A stretch of 64,000 nucleotides of DNA from an uncultured Opitutales bacterium (GTDB taxonomy: Bacteria; Verrucomicrobiota; Verrucomicrobiia; Opitutales; Intestinicryptomonadaceae), in the NCBI GenBank assembly GCA_944389885.1, contig CALXNZ010000008.1, positions 1 to 64,000 of the forward strand, written 5' to 3'. A program made the position numbers and the translations under genes. This document shows, in pieces, positions 32,250 to 42,918 of this stretch (positions within the stretch are counted from its first letter, which is position 1; every line of letters begins with the position of its first letter). A model generated the notes under the pieces. It was not told the DNA's origin. It searched no databases and saw nothing but the letters and a program-made list of their open reading frames with translations.

Positions 32250-32278
32250 AAAACCGCGGATATTAAATCCGCGGTTTT
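32250..32278 (-). terminator. Terminator of the hibernation factor gene
   Basis: AAAACCGCGGAT and ATCCGCGGTTTT form a 12-bp stem with a 5-base loop; the A/T ends make it able to work in both directions. Confidence 0.85.
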
Positions 32279-32298
32279 CTTTGAACAACTTTTATACT

Positions 32299-32658
32299 TT
32301 AAAGCTTGGGAAGGGCGGCTGGTATTTCGACTTCGTGCAGGCTATTGCGTTTTATGCGTTCAAGCCTATGCCTGCGGCGTATCTTTCGCGCAAGCTTTAC
32401 AAGCAGTTCGTCTATCGACTTATACATGTCGTCGCTTTCCACGCTGACAACCATATCCGGACCTTGTATTTCTATGCGCCCTTTTGCCGAAAACTCATTG
32501 TGATGATGTTTATTTGGCTTATAGGCCAGCTCGATTCTCAACCTTATGATTCGCTCGTCATGCGTAAACAATTTTTGCATTTTGTTCACGACATTTGTCT
32601 TTAGAGCTTCGGTCAGTTCGAGATTTTGGCCGGATATGATTATGTCGTTGCTGTTCAT
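32299..32658 (-). CDS. hpf: Ribosome hibernation promoting factor (HPF/YfiA family)
   Basis: A 119-residue cytosolic protein of the short HPF/RaiA type. It starts IIISGQNLELTEALKTNVVN, with the beta-alpha-beta-beta-beta-alpha fold, VSVESDDMYKSIDELLVKLA, and ends in a basic helix (RKIRRRHRLERIKRN). The long-form C-terminal dimerisation domain is missing, so 70S stabilisation rather than 100S formation by itself is expected. SD AAAGG lies 6-7 bases before the ATG. Monocistronic with a strong terminator. Induction in slow growth is known for the family. Confidence 0.93.
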   Translation of the reverse strand: MNSNDIIISGQNLELTEALKTNVVNKMQKLFTHDERIIRLRIELAYKPNKHHHNEFSAKGRIEIQGPDMVVSVESDDMYKSIDELLVKLARKIRRRHRLERIKRNSLHEVEIPAALPKL

Positions 32659-32887
32659 TTCTACCTTTCTTTTGTGTTTTGTCGCTTTCGGGCATTAGCA
32701 TTTTGCACGCGAAGGCGATGTTAAAGGGGATTTACTTTAATAAAGAACTTTTGAAATATTAGACAAAATCTCTCTTAATTCGTTCCTGTTTTGTCGAAAA
32801 TTTTTATTTGAATTTGGGAGGTAAGGTCTAATCTGTTGCTTTGAGGATAGAAAATTATATTTTTTTTTACAAGCTAAAAGGTGCAAA

Positions 32888-33691
32888 ATGACCTCTAATA
32901 AAATTGTCAAGTTGAAGGCGTATTTGAGCCAATACGACTGCGCTATAATCACGGGGGCATCTTCCGGCATAGGCGCTGCGTTTTTGCGTGTTTTAAAGGA
33001 ACTTGCGGACTTTCCCGTGTGCGATGTATCTCGAACCGGAAATCCCGAAGCCGACACATGGATTTCCGCGGATTTGGCGAATTCCGAAAGCTTTGCTAAC
33101 ACGCTTGGAAAATTAAAGAATTTCGTCGGGAAATTGTCGGAGAATAAGTCTCCTAAAATATTGATTATAAACAATGCCGGATTCGGAGGATACGGGTATT
33201 TTCCAATGCCGGATTTGTCGCATAACTTGAGAATGATAGACTTAAACGTTCGGGCTCTCGTCGGAATTTGCGGGGAATTTATGCCTATGCTTTGCGAGGG
33301 TAGGGGGGCAATAATAAATATAGCAAGCACAGCGGCCTTTCAGCCTTGCCCAAAGCTTTCGGTGTATGCGGCTACAAAGGCGTTTGTGTATTCTTTTACA
33401 CGCTCCTTATCGTATGAAATGCGCGGTAGCGGCGCGTCTTGCCTTTGCGTGTGTCCCGGCCCTACTTCGAGCAACTTCTTTAAGGCGGCCGGATTTGATT
33501 CGCCTCCATTGCCTTCGGGATTTGGGCATACCGCAAAAGAAGTCGCGGAGGCATCTCTATGGGCTTTATGCAAGGGAAAGAGCCTCAAAGTTATCGGAAT
33601 TGCAAACACTTTGCAGTCTTGCTTGGTGCGCTTTATTCCTCAGGGCGTTCTTCTTAGATTGTCGGGAATGATATTGGACAAAATTAGGTAG
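32888..33691 (+). CDS. Short-chain dehydrogenase/reductase
   Basis: A 267-residue classical SDR. The nucleotide-binding motif is TGASSGIG (~22-29), NNAG follows, and the catalytic set is Ser (NIASTAAF) with YAATK. The segment DVSRTGNPEAD after the second strand lacks the basic residues typical of NADPH-specific members, so cofactor choice is unclear. SD AAAGGTG precedes the ATG. The gene stands alone between minus-strand genes, and the substrate is unknown. A long minus-strand frame overlapping it is a shadow. Confidence 0.88.
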   Translation: MTSNKIVKLKAYLSQYDCAIITGASSGIGAAFLRVLKELADFPVCDVSRTGNPEADTWISADLANSESFANTLGKLKNFVGKLSENKSPKILIINNAGFGGYGYFPMPDLSHNLRMIDLNVRALVGICGEFMPMLCEGRGAIINIASTAAFQPCPKLSVYAATKAFVYSFTRSLSYEMRGSGASCLCVCPGPTSSNFFKAAGFDSPPLPSGFGHTAKEVAEASLWALCKGKSLKVIGIANTLQSCLVRFIPQGVLLRLSGMILDKIR

Positions 33692-33900
33692 CGGTGATTT
33701 CCCGAATATAACATGTGCCGCAATCGGATAGCTTGATTGTTGTCATGCCTGCCAATGGAATATAATTTTGGGCAAATTATCCGATACCTCGTTTCTTGGG
33801 CGGCAGATAAAATCGGATATTATGCTTGAATCCGTATATTCCATATATTTGCGCAGAAAACTTCTGCTGCTTTGTAGCTGACAATTTCTGAGCTATATAT

Positions 33901-34626
33901 TTAGCGGTCGTCGTCGTCAAAATCCCCGAAGTCGTCGTCATGCATTGTGTAATCGTCGTCTTCTCTATCGTCGTCGTCCCAATGCATGGTTTCGTCTTCT
34001 TCCATATCTTCTTCCTCTTGGACGTCTTCGATGTCGTCGTAGGTATCTTCTTGATCCTTATGTTCTTCGTCGTCATCGTCCTCAAGGGAGTAGCCGTCGG
34101 GAACATATTCGAGAATATCCATGACTTCGTGGAATATATGTATCGCCTTGCCCTCCATATAGTCGTTGGTGTAGTTCTGGCGAATTTCTTCTTCCAAATC
34201 TTCTATGGCTATGTCTTTTTCAAAATCAAAGGTGTCGTTTAGCATCTTGATTTGGAGGGCTGTTATATGGTCGAGAAATTCCGCATATGGCGAGCGTTCG
34301 TCGTCTATATTATCCGCCAGAAGAAAGAGTTGTTGATCGTCGGCTTCAAGCACGCTGTCTTGGCTTCTTGAAATGCGTATTTCATTTTTTGAAATGCGCT
34401 TATCGATTGAGAATGGTATAAAGGCCTTTTCCACAATAGCGTCGTCAAGGCCGTACTCGCGCAGGCCGTCGAGAGTCTCAAGCATATGGGCTGCCTGTCT
34501 GGGATCTATGACGCTTAGGCCGTCCATGTCCCAGTTAACTTTATCGCTGGTTTCGGTGACCCACCAGTTGAGGTCGTTTCCGAGTCTTACTTTGCACCAG
34601 CTTAATTTGGGGGAAGTTTTAGCCAT
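33901..34626 (-). CDS. Hypothetical protein with very acidic C-terminus
   Basis: A 241-residue cytosolic protein without recognised family. Residues 1-110 look folded (WCKVRLGNDLNWWVTETSDK; IDPRQAAHMLETLDGLREYG). Residues ~110-175 are helical (FLDHITALQIKMLNDTFDFE). The last ~60 residues are mostly Asp and Glu with scattered His and Met. Such tails occur in nucleic-acid mimics, chaperones and metal-buffering proteins; none can be chosen here. It lies upstream in sequence from no partner gene on its strand within 200 bases, and follows lnt by 78 bases across the same strand. Confidence 0.7.
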   Translation of the reverse strand: MAKTSPKLSWCKVRLGNDLNWWVTETSDKVNWDMDGLSVIDPRQAAHMLETLDGLREYGLDDAIVEKAFIPFSIDKRISKNEIRISRSQDSVLEADDQQLFLLADNIDDERSPYAEFLDHITALQIKMLNDTFDFEKDIAIEDLEEEIRQNYTNDYMEGKAIHIFHEVMDILEYVPDGYSLEDDDDEEHKDQEDTYDDIEDVQEEEDMEEDETMHWDDDDREDDDYTMHDDDFGDFDDDDR

Positions 34627-34704
34627 ATGATAGAATTATAGGATTTATTTGTGGGGGGAATATTTCAAGAAAACGTCCGACTTCAAGCTTTTTTAGAACT
34701 TTTT

Positions 34705-36471
34705 TTATTCATGCTTCTTCCTCCTGCTTATATTCGGCAAAATTGACGCTATAAAAAATATCATACTTAGCCAAACGACCCAGTCTCCATATCTTACATA
34801 AAAAGTTTTTTGCGATATGTCGAAATTGCCGTAAATAGGCAGGTCCGCAAATGCCGCTCCCCTAAAATATATATTCCCGTCGTTGTCGCTCATAGGATAT
34901 GGGCGTTTTGCTCTTAGGGTGTTTTCGTCTATGAGTTTTCCGTCGGGAGTCCTTATTTCAATCGGTTTTTCGGGCTCTGTGCCGGGGGCGCCGTCCCAAA
35001 CTTGTCCATGGCTGTTTTTTAACGTTTGCGACGGCACCATTCTTCCGTATTGGTCAAATACAGTACTCAGACCGTTGTTTGACGAGCGTATTAGGGGTTT
35101 GCGCGTAGATACCGCTTGAAGCGCAGAGTGGGCGGCGTGTTGCCACGCGCCTCCCTCGCGGCCGTACCAGGAATCGTTTGTGCATACAAATAGAATTTGG
35201 GCGCCGTTTAAGGCAGCTTCCCTGCCCATAGAGGGGAATATGTCTTCGTAGCATATCATGCAGCCGAGTTTATAGTCTTTCCCTTTGATGTCGGCCTCGA
35301 GGGGTTGCGATGAAACTCCCGCTTCCAATGCTCCTATTGGAACTACAGACGACATAAAAAACGCCCATTTAGGAACGTATTCTCCAAAAGGCACAAGTTT
35401 ACGTTTTGCGTAATATTCCCTTTTTAGCCCTGAGTTGGGCTCTATTACAAAAGCTCCGTTTTGCGATGCGCGCTTTTCGTTGAGATAGGCCATATTCCCG
35501 GTTATTATGGGCTTGCCTAAATCTTTTGCCAGGGTCTCAAACCACGATTGCATTTCGTCCAATCCCACTATGGGCCACATTGGCGGGGTCGCCGCTTCGG
35601 GGAGAGCGACGACGTCCACATTTGCCTTTTTCAAGCCCAGGGTCAAATTTTTTACGGCTGCGAGGTTTTGGTATCCCAATTCCGGTTTCCATTTTAATAT
35701 TCCGGCGAGGTCGGTTTGGACCAATCCGACCCTAAGCGTTTCTGCGGGATTGCCGTGTGGCATGCGCCACGCGTATATCCAAACTCCGCTTAGCATCAGC
35801 AGGAGCGCCGTGTAGAATTCCGGGCTTATGCGTCTTAAAAACGGTGTTTGCGTGCCGGTGAGAAGTTTGTTTCTCTGTATGGCGTATATTCTCCTAAGGT
35901 ATTCCGCAACCGCCAAGTTGAAGAATATTAGCATAAAGGAAATTATCCACACCCCGCCGAACTCCGCAGTCTGAATCACCGCCGTTCTCCTCCATTGGCT
36001 CTCGCCTAACAGCAGCCACGGAAATCCAGTAAAAATCCAGCTTCTCAGCCATTCGAGAATTATCCAAAAGCCCGCCAGACCGAGTATCTTTAAAAACGAC
36101 GCCCATATTCCGTCACTTTCCTTTGGCAGCATTTGCGGCAGGGCGTAAAACCACGGAAATATGAAGAGCGTAGATATCACCAGCGGCAGCGACAGCATCG
36201 CAAAGAATCCGAAAGGTTCGTAAACGTGCCTCAGCCATACGAGTATTCCGATCCACGCCGCATAGGAAAATCCAAAAGTTGACCAAACCCATGCTGGGCG
36301 TCCGCCCGCATTTGATACCAAGCGCGCCGCCAATATGGACGGCACCGCGAACACATATGCGGCTTCGGCCGCTCCGAATGGCTCAAAAGCAACCGCGTAC
36401 AGCGCGAATGAGATTCCTACACAGAATACTATTAGGATATTCCTGGCGATTGCGCGCGCTCTCTTATCCAT
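34705..36471 (-). CDS. lnt: Apolipoprotein N-acyltransferase
   Basis: A 588-residue inner-membrane enzyme that adds the third acyl chain to lipoproteins. About eight membrane helices (first ILIVFCVGISFALYAVAFEP, last at the C-terminus) frame a periplasmic nitrilase domain (~250-510). The catalytic triad is visible: Glu in VVALPEAATPP, Lys in KRKLVPFGEYVP and Cys in GCMICYEDIFP. It is 4 bases behind secA, so the two are co-transcribed. Lipoprotein maturation, Sec export and signal peptidase I are grouped here (lnt, secA, lepB). Confidence 0.95.
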   Translation of the reverse strand: MDKRARAIARNILIVFCVGISFALYAVAFEPFGAAEAAYVFAVPSILAARLVSNAGGRPAWVWSTFGFSYAAWIGILVWLRHVYEPFGFFAMLSLPLVISTLFIFPWFYALPQMLPKESDGIWASFLKILGLAGFWIILEWLRSWIFTGFPWLLLGESQWRRTAVIQTAEFGGVWIISFMLIFFNLAVAEYLRRIYAIQRNKLLTGTQTPFLRRISPEFYTALLLMLSGVWIYAWRMPHGNPAETLRVGLVQTDLAGILKWKPELGYQNLAAVKNLTLGLKKANVDVVALPEAATPPMWPIVGLDEMQSWFETLAKDLGKPIITGNMAYLNEKRASQNGAFVIEPNSGLKREYYAKRKLVPFGEYVPKWAFFMSSVVPIGALEAGVSSQPLEADIKGKDYKLGCMICYEDIFPSMGREAALNGAQILFVCTNDSWYGREGGAWQHAAHSALQAVSTRKPLIRSSNNGLSTVFDQYGRMVPSQTLKNSHGQVWDGAPGTEPEKPIEIRTPDGKLIDENTLRAKRPYPMSDNDGNIYFRGAAFADLPIYGNFDISQKTFYVRYGDWVVWLSMIFFIASILPNISRRKKHE

Positions 36472-36475
36472 GGCA

Positions 36476-39448
36476 TCAGTGTTTCACAAGCTTCCAGCCC
36501 TCGTTCATTATGAGGGGTTCGGCCTTTTTGAACTTCATAGTCTGCTGTTCTCCGCCTTTTTCTATGGTGACAATATCGTTGCGCCCGATTTTCGGCAGAT
36601 TTATAGATATGGACGGTAGCTTGCGGGTTTCCGACCTTATTTGTCTTGGGGCGGGCACGGAGGTTCCGCCTTCGTTTGGACGGTTTCGGCTCACCTTATC
36701 GTGGAGCTTTTGTATCATCGACTGCAATACTTCTATGCTCGATGCGCTTCGGAATATTCCGAGGCATACGTCTCCGCGAATCCTCTCCATGAGCCTTTCA
36801 AAATATTTGTAGGCTTCGCTCTTATATTCGTAGAGGGGATCGCGTTGGGCGTATCCGCGCAGCCCTATGCTTCTGCGCAAGTCCTCCATCTCCGTGAGAT
36901 GATCTTGCCAATTCTTGTCTATCGCCCGCAAGGTGACGAAACGTTCTATCGACTTTAGGGCCTCAGGATCCTCAACTTCCTCTCTCACCTTATAGACTGC
37001 CATGATTTCGTCCGTTATGATCTTGCGGACGTCGTCTTGGCTCTTGTGCAATAATTGTTCGGGTATTATTGCTATCGGGAAACGGCTTGTAATCCAGGAG
37101 CACAGCTCTTTTATGGATTGTTCGTCGGCTTCGGTTCCGTTCGGCATTATTCTCGCAATCCGTTCGTCGAGCTCGTCTTGTATAAAGTCGAATACGAGCT
37201 TGCGCGGGTTGTCGGAATACATGCATTCGTTGCGCAGGCCATAGACTATTTCGCGCTGTTTGTTAAGAACGTCGTCGTACTGCAATAGACGCTTTCTTAT
37301 AGAGTAGTACTGGCCTTCCACATTCTTTTGCGCGCGTTCTATTGAGCGGTTTAGCAATGGGTGGTCAATCGGCATTCCCTCTTTGAAGGTTTTGTCGAGA
37401 ATTTTGGCCATTGGGCTGTTCCCGAATACCCTCAACAGGTCGTCTTCAAGCGAGAGCAGGAATTTTGAGCTTCCCCTGTCGCCCTGTCGGGCGCAGCGTC
37501 CGCGGAGCTGGCGGTCTATGCGGCGGGCCTCATGGCGTTCAGTGCCAAGAACATATAGCCCTCCGAGTTCTTCGACGCCTTCGCCGAGTTTTATGTCCGT
37601 GCCTCTTCCGGCCATGTTTGTGGCTATGGTGACGGCTCCGCGCTCTCCGGCTCTCGCTATTATTTCAGCTTCTTTCTCATGGTTTTTTGCGTTGAGAACG
37701 GTGTGTGGAATTCCCGTCCTGCGCAGCATGCGGCTCAAGAGCTCGCTGGCTTCCACGGAGGCCGTTCCAACGAGAACCGGCTGCCCGCGCTTGTGCGACT
37801 CAACAATCTCCGCTATGGCGGCGTTATATTTTTCGCGCCTGGTCTTGTATATTACGTCGTTGAAATCCTTGCGGCGGCACGGCTTATTTGTGGGAATAGC
37901 CATGACGTTGAGCCCGTATATGTCGTGGAATTCCTGGGCTTCAGTTTCCGCCGTACCAGTCATGCCTGCGAGTTTCTCATACAGGCGGAAATAATTTTGC
38001 ATCGTTATTGTGGCGTATGTTTTTGTTTCGCCTTCTATTGCGACCCCCTCTTTAGCCTCGACAGCTTGGTGCAGGCCTTCGCTCCACCTTCTGCCGTACA
38101 TTATTCTTCCGGTATTGGGGTCAACTATGTGCACTTTCCCGTCTTGCACCACATATTCCACGTCGCGCTCATATATCGAGTATGCGCGCAAGAGCTGGCT
38201 GATGCAGTGTATTTCTTCAGACTTCTTGATAAAGAGGTTTTCCGCTTCAAGTTTTGCTTCCTGTTTTTGCTTCGGGTCTTTTGCGGTGTCGGCGTCTATC
38301 TCGACGAAAATCGACGGCAAATCCGGAAGCACAAACGCGTCGGGATCTTCCGGATGTATGGCCACGCGCCCACGTTCGGTTAGGTCGGAGGTGTGCTGTT
38401 TTTCGTCTATTACATAGTAAAGTTCTTCCTTATATTTAAAAGCCTCTCGCTTTCGGAAGTCTGCGGCGAATTCCATGTCTATTTTGTCGAGCTTCTTGCG
38501 AAACTTGGAATCCTCCATAAGCTGCATCAATATTTTATTTTTCGGCGCGCCCATCTTCACCTGCCACATCTTGATTATTGTGGCTTCGTCGGGTTCCTTT
38601 CCGGAGTCGTGGACGGCTTTCACGTCGTTTATCAGGCGGGCGCAGAGTTGTGTTTGCAGCTTTACTACTTTTTCCACAAAGGGCTTCATCGGAACGAAGG
38701 GTTCTTTGTGGTCTTCTTGTATCGGTCCGGAAATTATTAAGGGAGTTCTTGCTTCGTCTATTAAAATTGAGTCAACTTCATCGACTATGCAAAAGTAATG
38801 CGGGCGTTGGACTTGTTGCTCGGGATCTGAGGCCATGCCGTTGTCGCGCAGATAGTCAAATCCGAACTCGCTTGCCGTTCCGTATGTAATATCGGCCTTG
38901 TAGGCGGCTTTTTTCTCCTCCATATCTTGCATGTTGTATATCCATGCCACCGACAATCCGAGAAATTTAAAGAGATAGCCCATCCACTCCGAGTCTCGTT
39001 TTGCGAGATATTCGTTTACCGTGACAAGATGGCAACCTTTGCCCGTTATGGCATTTAGATAGAGGGGAAGGGTGGCTACGAGAGTTTTTCCTTCGCCGGT
39101 AGCCATTTCCGCTATCATATTTGAGTTTAGGGCTATGCCGCCTATAAGTTGAACGTCGTAGTGGACCATGTTCCATTCCAGTTCATGGCCGCATACGCTT
39201 ATTTTCTTGCCGCAAAGCCTCCGGGCGGCGTTCTTGACAGTGGCAAACGCTTCGGGCAGCATGGAATCCAAGGATTCTCCCTGGGAGTAGCGCCTCTTAA
39301 ATTCGTCTGTCTTTGCCTTTAGTTCGTCGTCCGAAAGCGCTTGGTATTGCGCTTCAAGTTCGTTTATCTTCGCAACTATTGGACGCGTCTTCTTGTAAAA
39401 GCGTTTGTAATGGCTTCCTGCAAATATTTTTAAAATTCTGCCTAACAT
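36476..39448 (-). CDS. secA: Preprotein translocase ATPase SecA
   Basis: A 990-residue Sec motor. Walker A is [14 protein letters not shown], Walker B DEVDSIL, with [20 protein letters not shown] and [12 protein letters not shown] in the second nucleotide domain and [17 protein letters not shown]-type scaffold helix (here [20 protein letters not shown]). The preprotein cross-linking domain has an insert of ~80 residues ([20 protein letters not shown] onward), as in Bacteroidota/Verrucomicrobiota SecA. The C-terminal zinc motif is missing and the chain ends NEGWKLVKH. Confidence 0.97.
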   Translation of the reverse strand: MLGRILKIFAGSHYKRFYKKTRPIVAKINELEAQYQALSDDELKAKTDEFKRRYSQGESLDSMLPEAFATVKNAARRLCGKKISVCGHELEWNMVHYDVQLIGGIALNSNMIAEMATGEGKTLVATLPLYLNAITGKGCHLVTVNEYLAKRDSEWMGYLFKFLGLSVAWIYNMQDMEEKKAAYKADITYGTASEFGFDYLRDNGMASDPEQQVQRPHYFCIVDEVDSILIDEARTPLIISGPIQEDHKEPFVPMKPFVEKVVKLQTQLCARLINDVKAVHDSGKEPDEATIIKMWQVKMGAPKNKILMQLMEDSKFRKKLDKIDMEFAADFRKREAFKYKEELYYVIDEKQHTSDLTERGRVAIHPEDPDAFVLPDLPSIFVEIDADTAKDPKQKQEAKLEAENLFIKKSEEIHCISQLLRAYSIYERDVEYVVQDGKVHIVDPNTGRIMYGRRWSEGLHQAVEAKEGVAIEGETKTYATITMQNYFRLYEKLAGMTGTAETEAQEFHDIYGLNVMAIPTNKPCRRKDFNDVIYKTRREKYNAAIAEIVESHKRGQPVLVGTASVEASELLSRMLRRTGIPHTVLNAKNHEKEAEIIARAGERGAVTIATNMAGRGTDIKLGEGVEELGGLYVLGTERHEARRIDRQLRGRCARQGDRGSSKFLLSLEDDLLRVFGNSPMAKILDKTFKEGMPIDHPLLNRSIERAQKNVEGQYYSIRKRLLQYDDVLNKQREIVYGLRNECMYSDNPRKLVFDFIQDELDERIARIMPNGTEADEQSIKELCSWITSRFPIAIIPEQLLHKSQDDVRKIITDEIMAVYKVREEVEDPEALKSIERFVTLRAIDKNWQDHLTEMEDLRRSIGLRGYAQRDPLYEYKSEAYKYFERLMERIRGDVCLGIFRSASSIEVLQSMIQKLHDKVSRNRPNEGGTSVPAPRQIRSETRKLPSISINLPKIGRNDIVTIEKGGEQQTMKFKKAEPLIMNEGWKLVKH

Positions 39449-39532
39449 ATGATTTATATTTATTTAGAAAATTATTATTAAAATGGTTGGCCGCCTCCAA
39501 TGGAGCATTGCGGCTTGATGCGGATATTATTT

Positions 39533-40822
39533 CTATTCTGCCGGTCCCCAACGCGCTGAGAAAGGATAGAATATTATCAGGGCCTTGCCGACTACCGCCC
39601 GTTCCGGAACCTGTCCCCAATATCTGCTGTCGAGGCTGTTCGCGGAGTTGTCTCCCATGGCAAAATAATGGTGCGGGTGGACTTTTGCCGTTCCCCCGTC
39701 CTTGAATATTCCTTCAGGTTTGTATCCGCAATAGTCTTTTATCTTGTTCGCATTCTTCTTAAAGGCGTCTGAGCCTTCGGCGGGTTTGCCGTTTATAAAC
39801 AATGTGTCGTCTTTTACGGAAAGCGTATCTCCGCCGGCTCCTACAAGCCTTTTTATGTAGTATTTGTCGTCCGGAACGCCGTGGTTCATCATTGTCATTC
39901 CGTCGCAGTATTTTGTGAGAAATACTATCGGATCTCCTATTTTAGGCTTTGTGAAATTATAGGAAAATCTATCCACAAACAGCATGTCGCCACCGAGTAT
40001 GTCGAAGTCCAAGAATGTCTGGCCGCGCTTATATTTGCCTAAATTCAGATAGATTTTACCGTTTCTTCTCTCCAGTAGATTCTTTTCGTAGGCGGCTTGC
40101 AGGTATGCGCTTATGTCCTTGGGATCCACCCCTTCCATCGGGAAGGCTTTTGTTATGACACTGTCGAGATTGAAATCTGCTGGAATGGCCAGTTCCAATT
40201 CCTCGTCTCCGGCAAGAAAACGATAGACACGTTCCGTAGTAGGCCATAGCCCAAGATATTTGCGGACATTTACCATGTCGAAGTTAAAAGCCCCGCCTTT
40301 TCTGTTGGCCGCTTCCGGGGTGTTTACTTCTATGAGAACATCGCAATCCTTTGGCGATTCGAGCTTGTAGTTTGACGCCGACAATGTCAGGAAGCGGGTT
40401 AGCCTTTTCAGGGCATTCGGTGGAGGGTTTTCCTCTCCGTACACTTGCGATGTCATTCCGTAGAAACTCGGGTACATTGAGTTTGTCGGAATTTTAAAGG
40501 GTTGAATGAAAAAGCTTCTTATGCCTATGGCGAGGATTCCCGCGACTATTATCGTATCTACATAGTCTCCTATGGTGTTTACAGGATAAATTGTACCCCC
40601 GCATTTGCGCATTAGTTTCTTTAGGGAGTCTGCGGTGGAGTCGTATTCTTGCGTGCCAACTTTGCCGTCGAGTATTAACTCGTCGAGTTTTTCTATCATG
40701 TCGGCCATGCTTGCGGCATCGCGTTCGGCCATTAAATCCCGGCGGTAATCGTAAACTTTGCACGCCATTGAGAATAGGGCTTTGGCGTCTTTGCGTTTCT
40801 TGCTTGTATAAAATCCGAACAT
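39533..40822 (-). CDS. lepB: Signal peptidase I, enlarged form
   Basis: A 429-residue inner-membrane serine protease that removes signal peptides. N-terminal cytosolic helical region (~1-80), membrane helix (~87-105, TIIVAGILAIGIRSFFI), nucleophile S115 (IPTNSMYPS), general base K324 (YYIKRLVGAGGDTL) and GDNSANSLDSRYWG near the end. Ser and Lys are ~210 residues apart against ~55 in E. coli LepB, so about 150 residues are inserted between them. It lies 36 bases behind lepA, the usual lepA-lepB pair. Confidence 0.95.
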   Translation of the reverse strand: MFGFYTSKKRKDAKALFSMACKVYDYRRDLMAERDAASMADMIEKLDELILDGKVGTQEYDSTADSLKKLMRKCGGTIYPVNTIGDYVDTIIVAGILAIGIRSFFIQPFKIPTNSMYPSFYGMTSQVYGEENPPPNALKRLTRFLTLSASNYKLESPKDCDVLIEVNTPEAANRKGGAFNFDMVNVRKYLGLWPTTERVYRFLAGDEELELAIPADFNLDSVITKAFPMEGVDPKDISAYLQAAYEKNLLERRNGKIYLNLGKYKRGQTFLDFDILGGDMLFVDRFSYNFTKPKIGDPIVFLTKYCDGMTMMNHGVPDDKYYIKRLVGAGGDTLSVKDDTLFINGKPAEGSDAFKKNANKIKDYCGYKPEGIFKDGGTAKVHPHHYFAMGDNSANSLDSRYWGQVPERAVVGKALIIFYPFSARWGPAE

Positions 40823-40858
40823 TTTTTTTTGTAGGTTTTCGCGTTTCGCGGATTCAGA

Positions 40859-42658
40859 TTATTGGGTATTCTTTAGAACGTTTACGAACGCCTCTTGCGG
40901 TATGGCGACTTTCCCTATTTGTTTCATGCGCTTTTTGCCTTCTTTTTGTTTCTCGAGAAGCTTTCGCTTTCTTGTTATATCTCCGCCGTAGCATTTTGCG
41001 GTGACGTCTTTGCGGAATGAGCCGAGAGTTTCTCTTGCTATGATTTTGCCCCCGGTAGCCGCCTGTATGGCCACTTTAAACATCTGGCGCGGCAATATCT
41101 CCTTTAATTTTGCGCAGAGAGCTCTTCCTTTGCCCTCGCATTTATCCACATGCGCTATGGAGGAAAATGCGTCTATTTGCTCGCCGTTCACGAGAATGTC
41201 GAGCTTTAACAGTTTTGACTCCGCATAGCCGGCATTTTCGTAGTCCATACTGCCGTATCCGCGGGTTATGCTTTTTAGGCGGTCGTTGAAATCAATAAGG
41301 ATTTCGTTTAAGGGCAGGGTACATTCCAGAATAACGCGGGTGTCGTCGAGACTTTCTGTGCGGTTGCAGAATCCGCGCTTTTCTGCTATGAGCGCAAGAA
41401 TATCGCCTATGGATTCCGTCGGAATCATTATGTGGGCTTTTATGAGGGGCTCTTCTATGCTTTTTATTACCGACGGATCCGGCAACGACACGGGATTGTC
41501 TATTTCTATTTGAGTCCCGTTTGTCAGGTTGACTTTGTACACCACGCTCGGATAAGTTGAAATTATGTCGAGATCGTATTCTCTGCGCAGGCGTTCTTGT
41601 ACTATCTCCATGTGTAGTAGCCCGAGAAATCCGCATCTGAAACCGAATCCGAGGGCGGCCGACGTCTCAGCCTGATATACCAAAGCGGCGTCGTTGAGCT
41701 GAAGTTTGGCTATTGATACTTTTAATTTTTCGTAATCCGATGTGTCCACAGGATATATTCCGGCAAATACCATAGGCTTTACTTCTTTATATCCGGGCAA
41801 CATTTCCTGCGCGGGGGAGTTGGCTGATGTTATGGTGTCGCCTATGCGTATTTCGGTGAGGTCTTTTATATTTCCGACGACATATCCTGTACAGCCTGTC
41901 TCTATTACTTTTTCCGAAACCATGTTGGGTCTAAAGGCTCCGACTTCTTTTATCGAGGTCGTCCGGCCGTTGCTCATGAACATAATCTCGTCTCCGGGCT
42001 TGAGGGCTCCGGAAAAAACCCTGACATAGCATATCACGCCTTTGTACGTGTCGAAAACGGAATCGAATATCAACGCTCGCGCAGCCGGGTAATCCGCGAG
42101 TTTTGGCGGCGGAATGCGCTCAACTACCGCTTGCAGAATTGAATCTATTCCTATTCCGGCCTTGCCGCTTGCCTCTATGGCGTCGGAGGCTGGAATCGCC
42201 AGTACGTCTTCAAGTTGCCTTCTGCATTTTTCCGGTTGGGCGCTCGGCAAATCTATTTTGTTTATTACCGGAATTATCGCAAGATTTTGCAGGTCTGCCA
42301 GATGCGCGTTCGCCACGGTTTGCGCTTCAACCCCCTGCGCGGCGTCTATTAGCAACAGCGCCCCTTCGCACGCGGCCAAGGACCTTGATACCTCGTATGA
42401 AAAATCGACGTGTCCGGGAGTGTCTATCAGGTTTAAGAGGTAGTCTTCCCCGCGATAGTTATAATGCATTGTCACAGGGTGGCTCTTTATGGTTATGCCG
42501 CGTTCGCGCTCCAAATCCATAGAGTCGAGTAGTTGGTCCTGCATGTCGCGTTTCTGTATGGTTCCGGTGGCCTCCAGAAGCCTGTCTGAAAGCGTCGTCT
42601 TGCCGTGGTCAACATGCGCTATTATGCAAAAATTTCTGATGTGCTTAAGGTCGTGCAT
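40859..42658 (-). CDS. lepA: Elongation factor 4
   Basis: A 599-residue translational GTPase that back-translocates stalled ribosomes. G1 AHVDHGKTTLSDRLL, G2/G3 with DTPGHVDFSYEVSRSLAACE, G4 NKIDLPSA, then the LepA-specific C-terminal domain (KLLEKQKEGKKRMKQIGKVA, ending PQEAFVNVLKNTQ). Length is typical. First gene of lepA-lepB. A TATACT box lies about 30 bases upstream on the minus strand (near 42691) without clear -35. Confidence 0.97.
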   Translation of the reverse strand: MHDLKHIRNFCIIAHVDHGKTTLSDRLLEATGTIQKRDMQDQLLDSMDLERERGITIKSHPVTMHYNYRGEDYLLNLIDTPGHVDFSYEVSRSLAACEGALLLIDAAQGVEAQTVANAHLADLQNLAIIPVINKIDLPSAQPEKCRRQLEDVLAIPASDAIEASGKAGIGIDSILQAVVERIPPPKLADYPAARALIFDSVFDTYKGVICYVRVFSGALKPGDEIMFMSNGRTTSIKEVGAFRPNMVSEKVIETGCTGYVVGNIKDLTEIRIGDTITSANSPAQEMLPGYKEVKPMVFAGIYPVDTSDYEKLKVSIAKLQLNDAALVYQAETSAALGFGFRCGFLGLLHMEIVQERLRREYDLDIISTYPSVVYKVNLTNGTQIEIDNPVSLPDPSVIKSIEEPLIKAHIMIPTESIGDILALIAEKRGFCNRTESLDDTRVILECTLPLNEILIDFNDRLKSITRGYGSMDYENAGYAESKLLKLDILVNGEQIDAFSSIAHVDKCEGKGRALCAKLKEILPRQMFKVAIQAATGGKIIARETLGSFRKDVTAKCYGGDITRKRKLLEKQKEGKKRMKQIGKVAIPQEAFVNVLKNTQ

Positions 42659-42872
42659 TTAACTATTTATATACAATACGCCAGTATAAAAGCGAACGTC
42701 GCGCCATTTTCCCGAATTTTTATTGTTTTGGCAACCTTTATTTTGTCATTTTGCGCGCTTTGCCCTCGCGCCTTTGGCAAGGTTGCAGGGGCGGATTTCC
42801 GGCGCAATTCTTCTCTTGCTGCACGCAGCTAAAAATTAGCGGGAACACTGTTGCGCTAATTTTATTTGGCGC

Positions 42873-42906
42873 AAAAAAAACCGCACCGTTTAACGGTGCG
42901 GTTTTT
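42873..42906 (-). terminator. Terminator of the sdh operon
   Basis: CCGCACCG and CGGTGCGG with a TTTAA loop, flanked by A-run and T-run, directly after sdhB. Confidence 0.88.
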
Positions 42907-42918
42907 GCGTAAAACCGA

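Noticed and set aside
32737-33330. 197-residue minus-strand frame
   Set aside because: Antisense of the SDR gene, whose motifs are complete.
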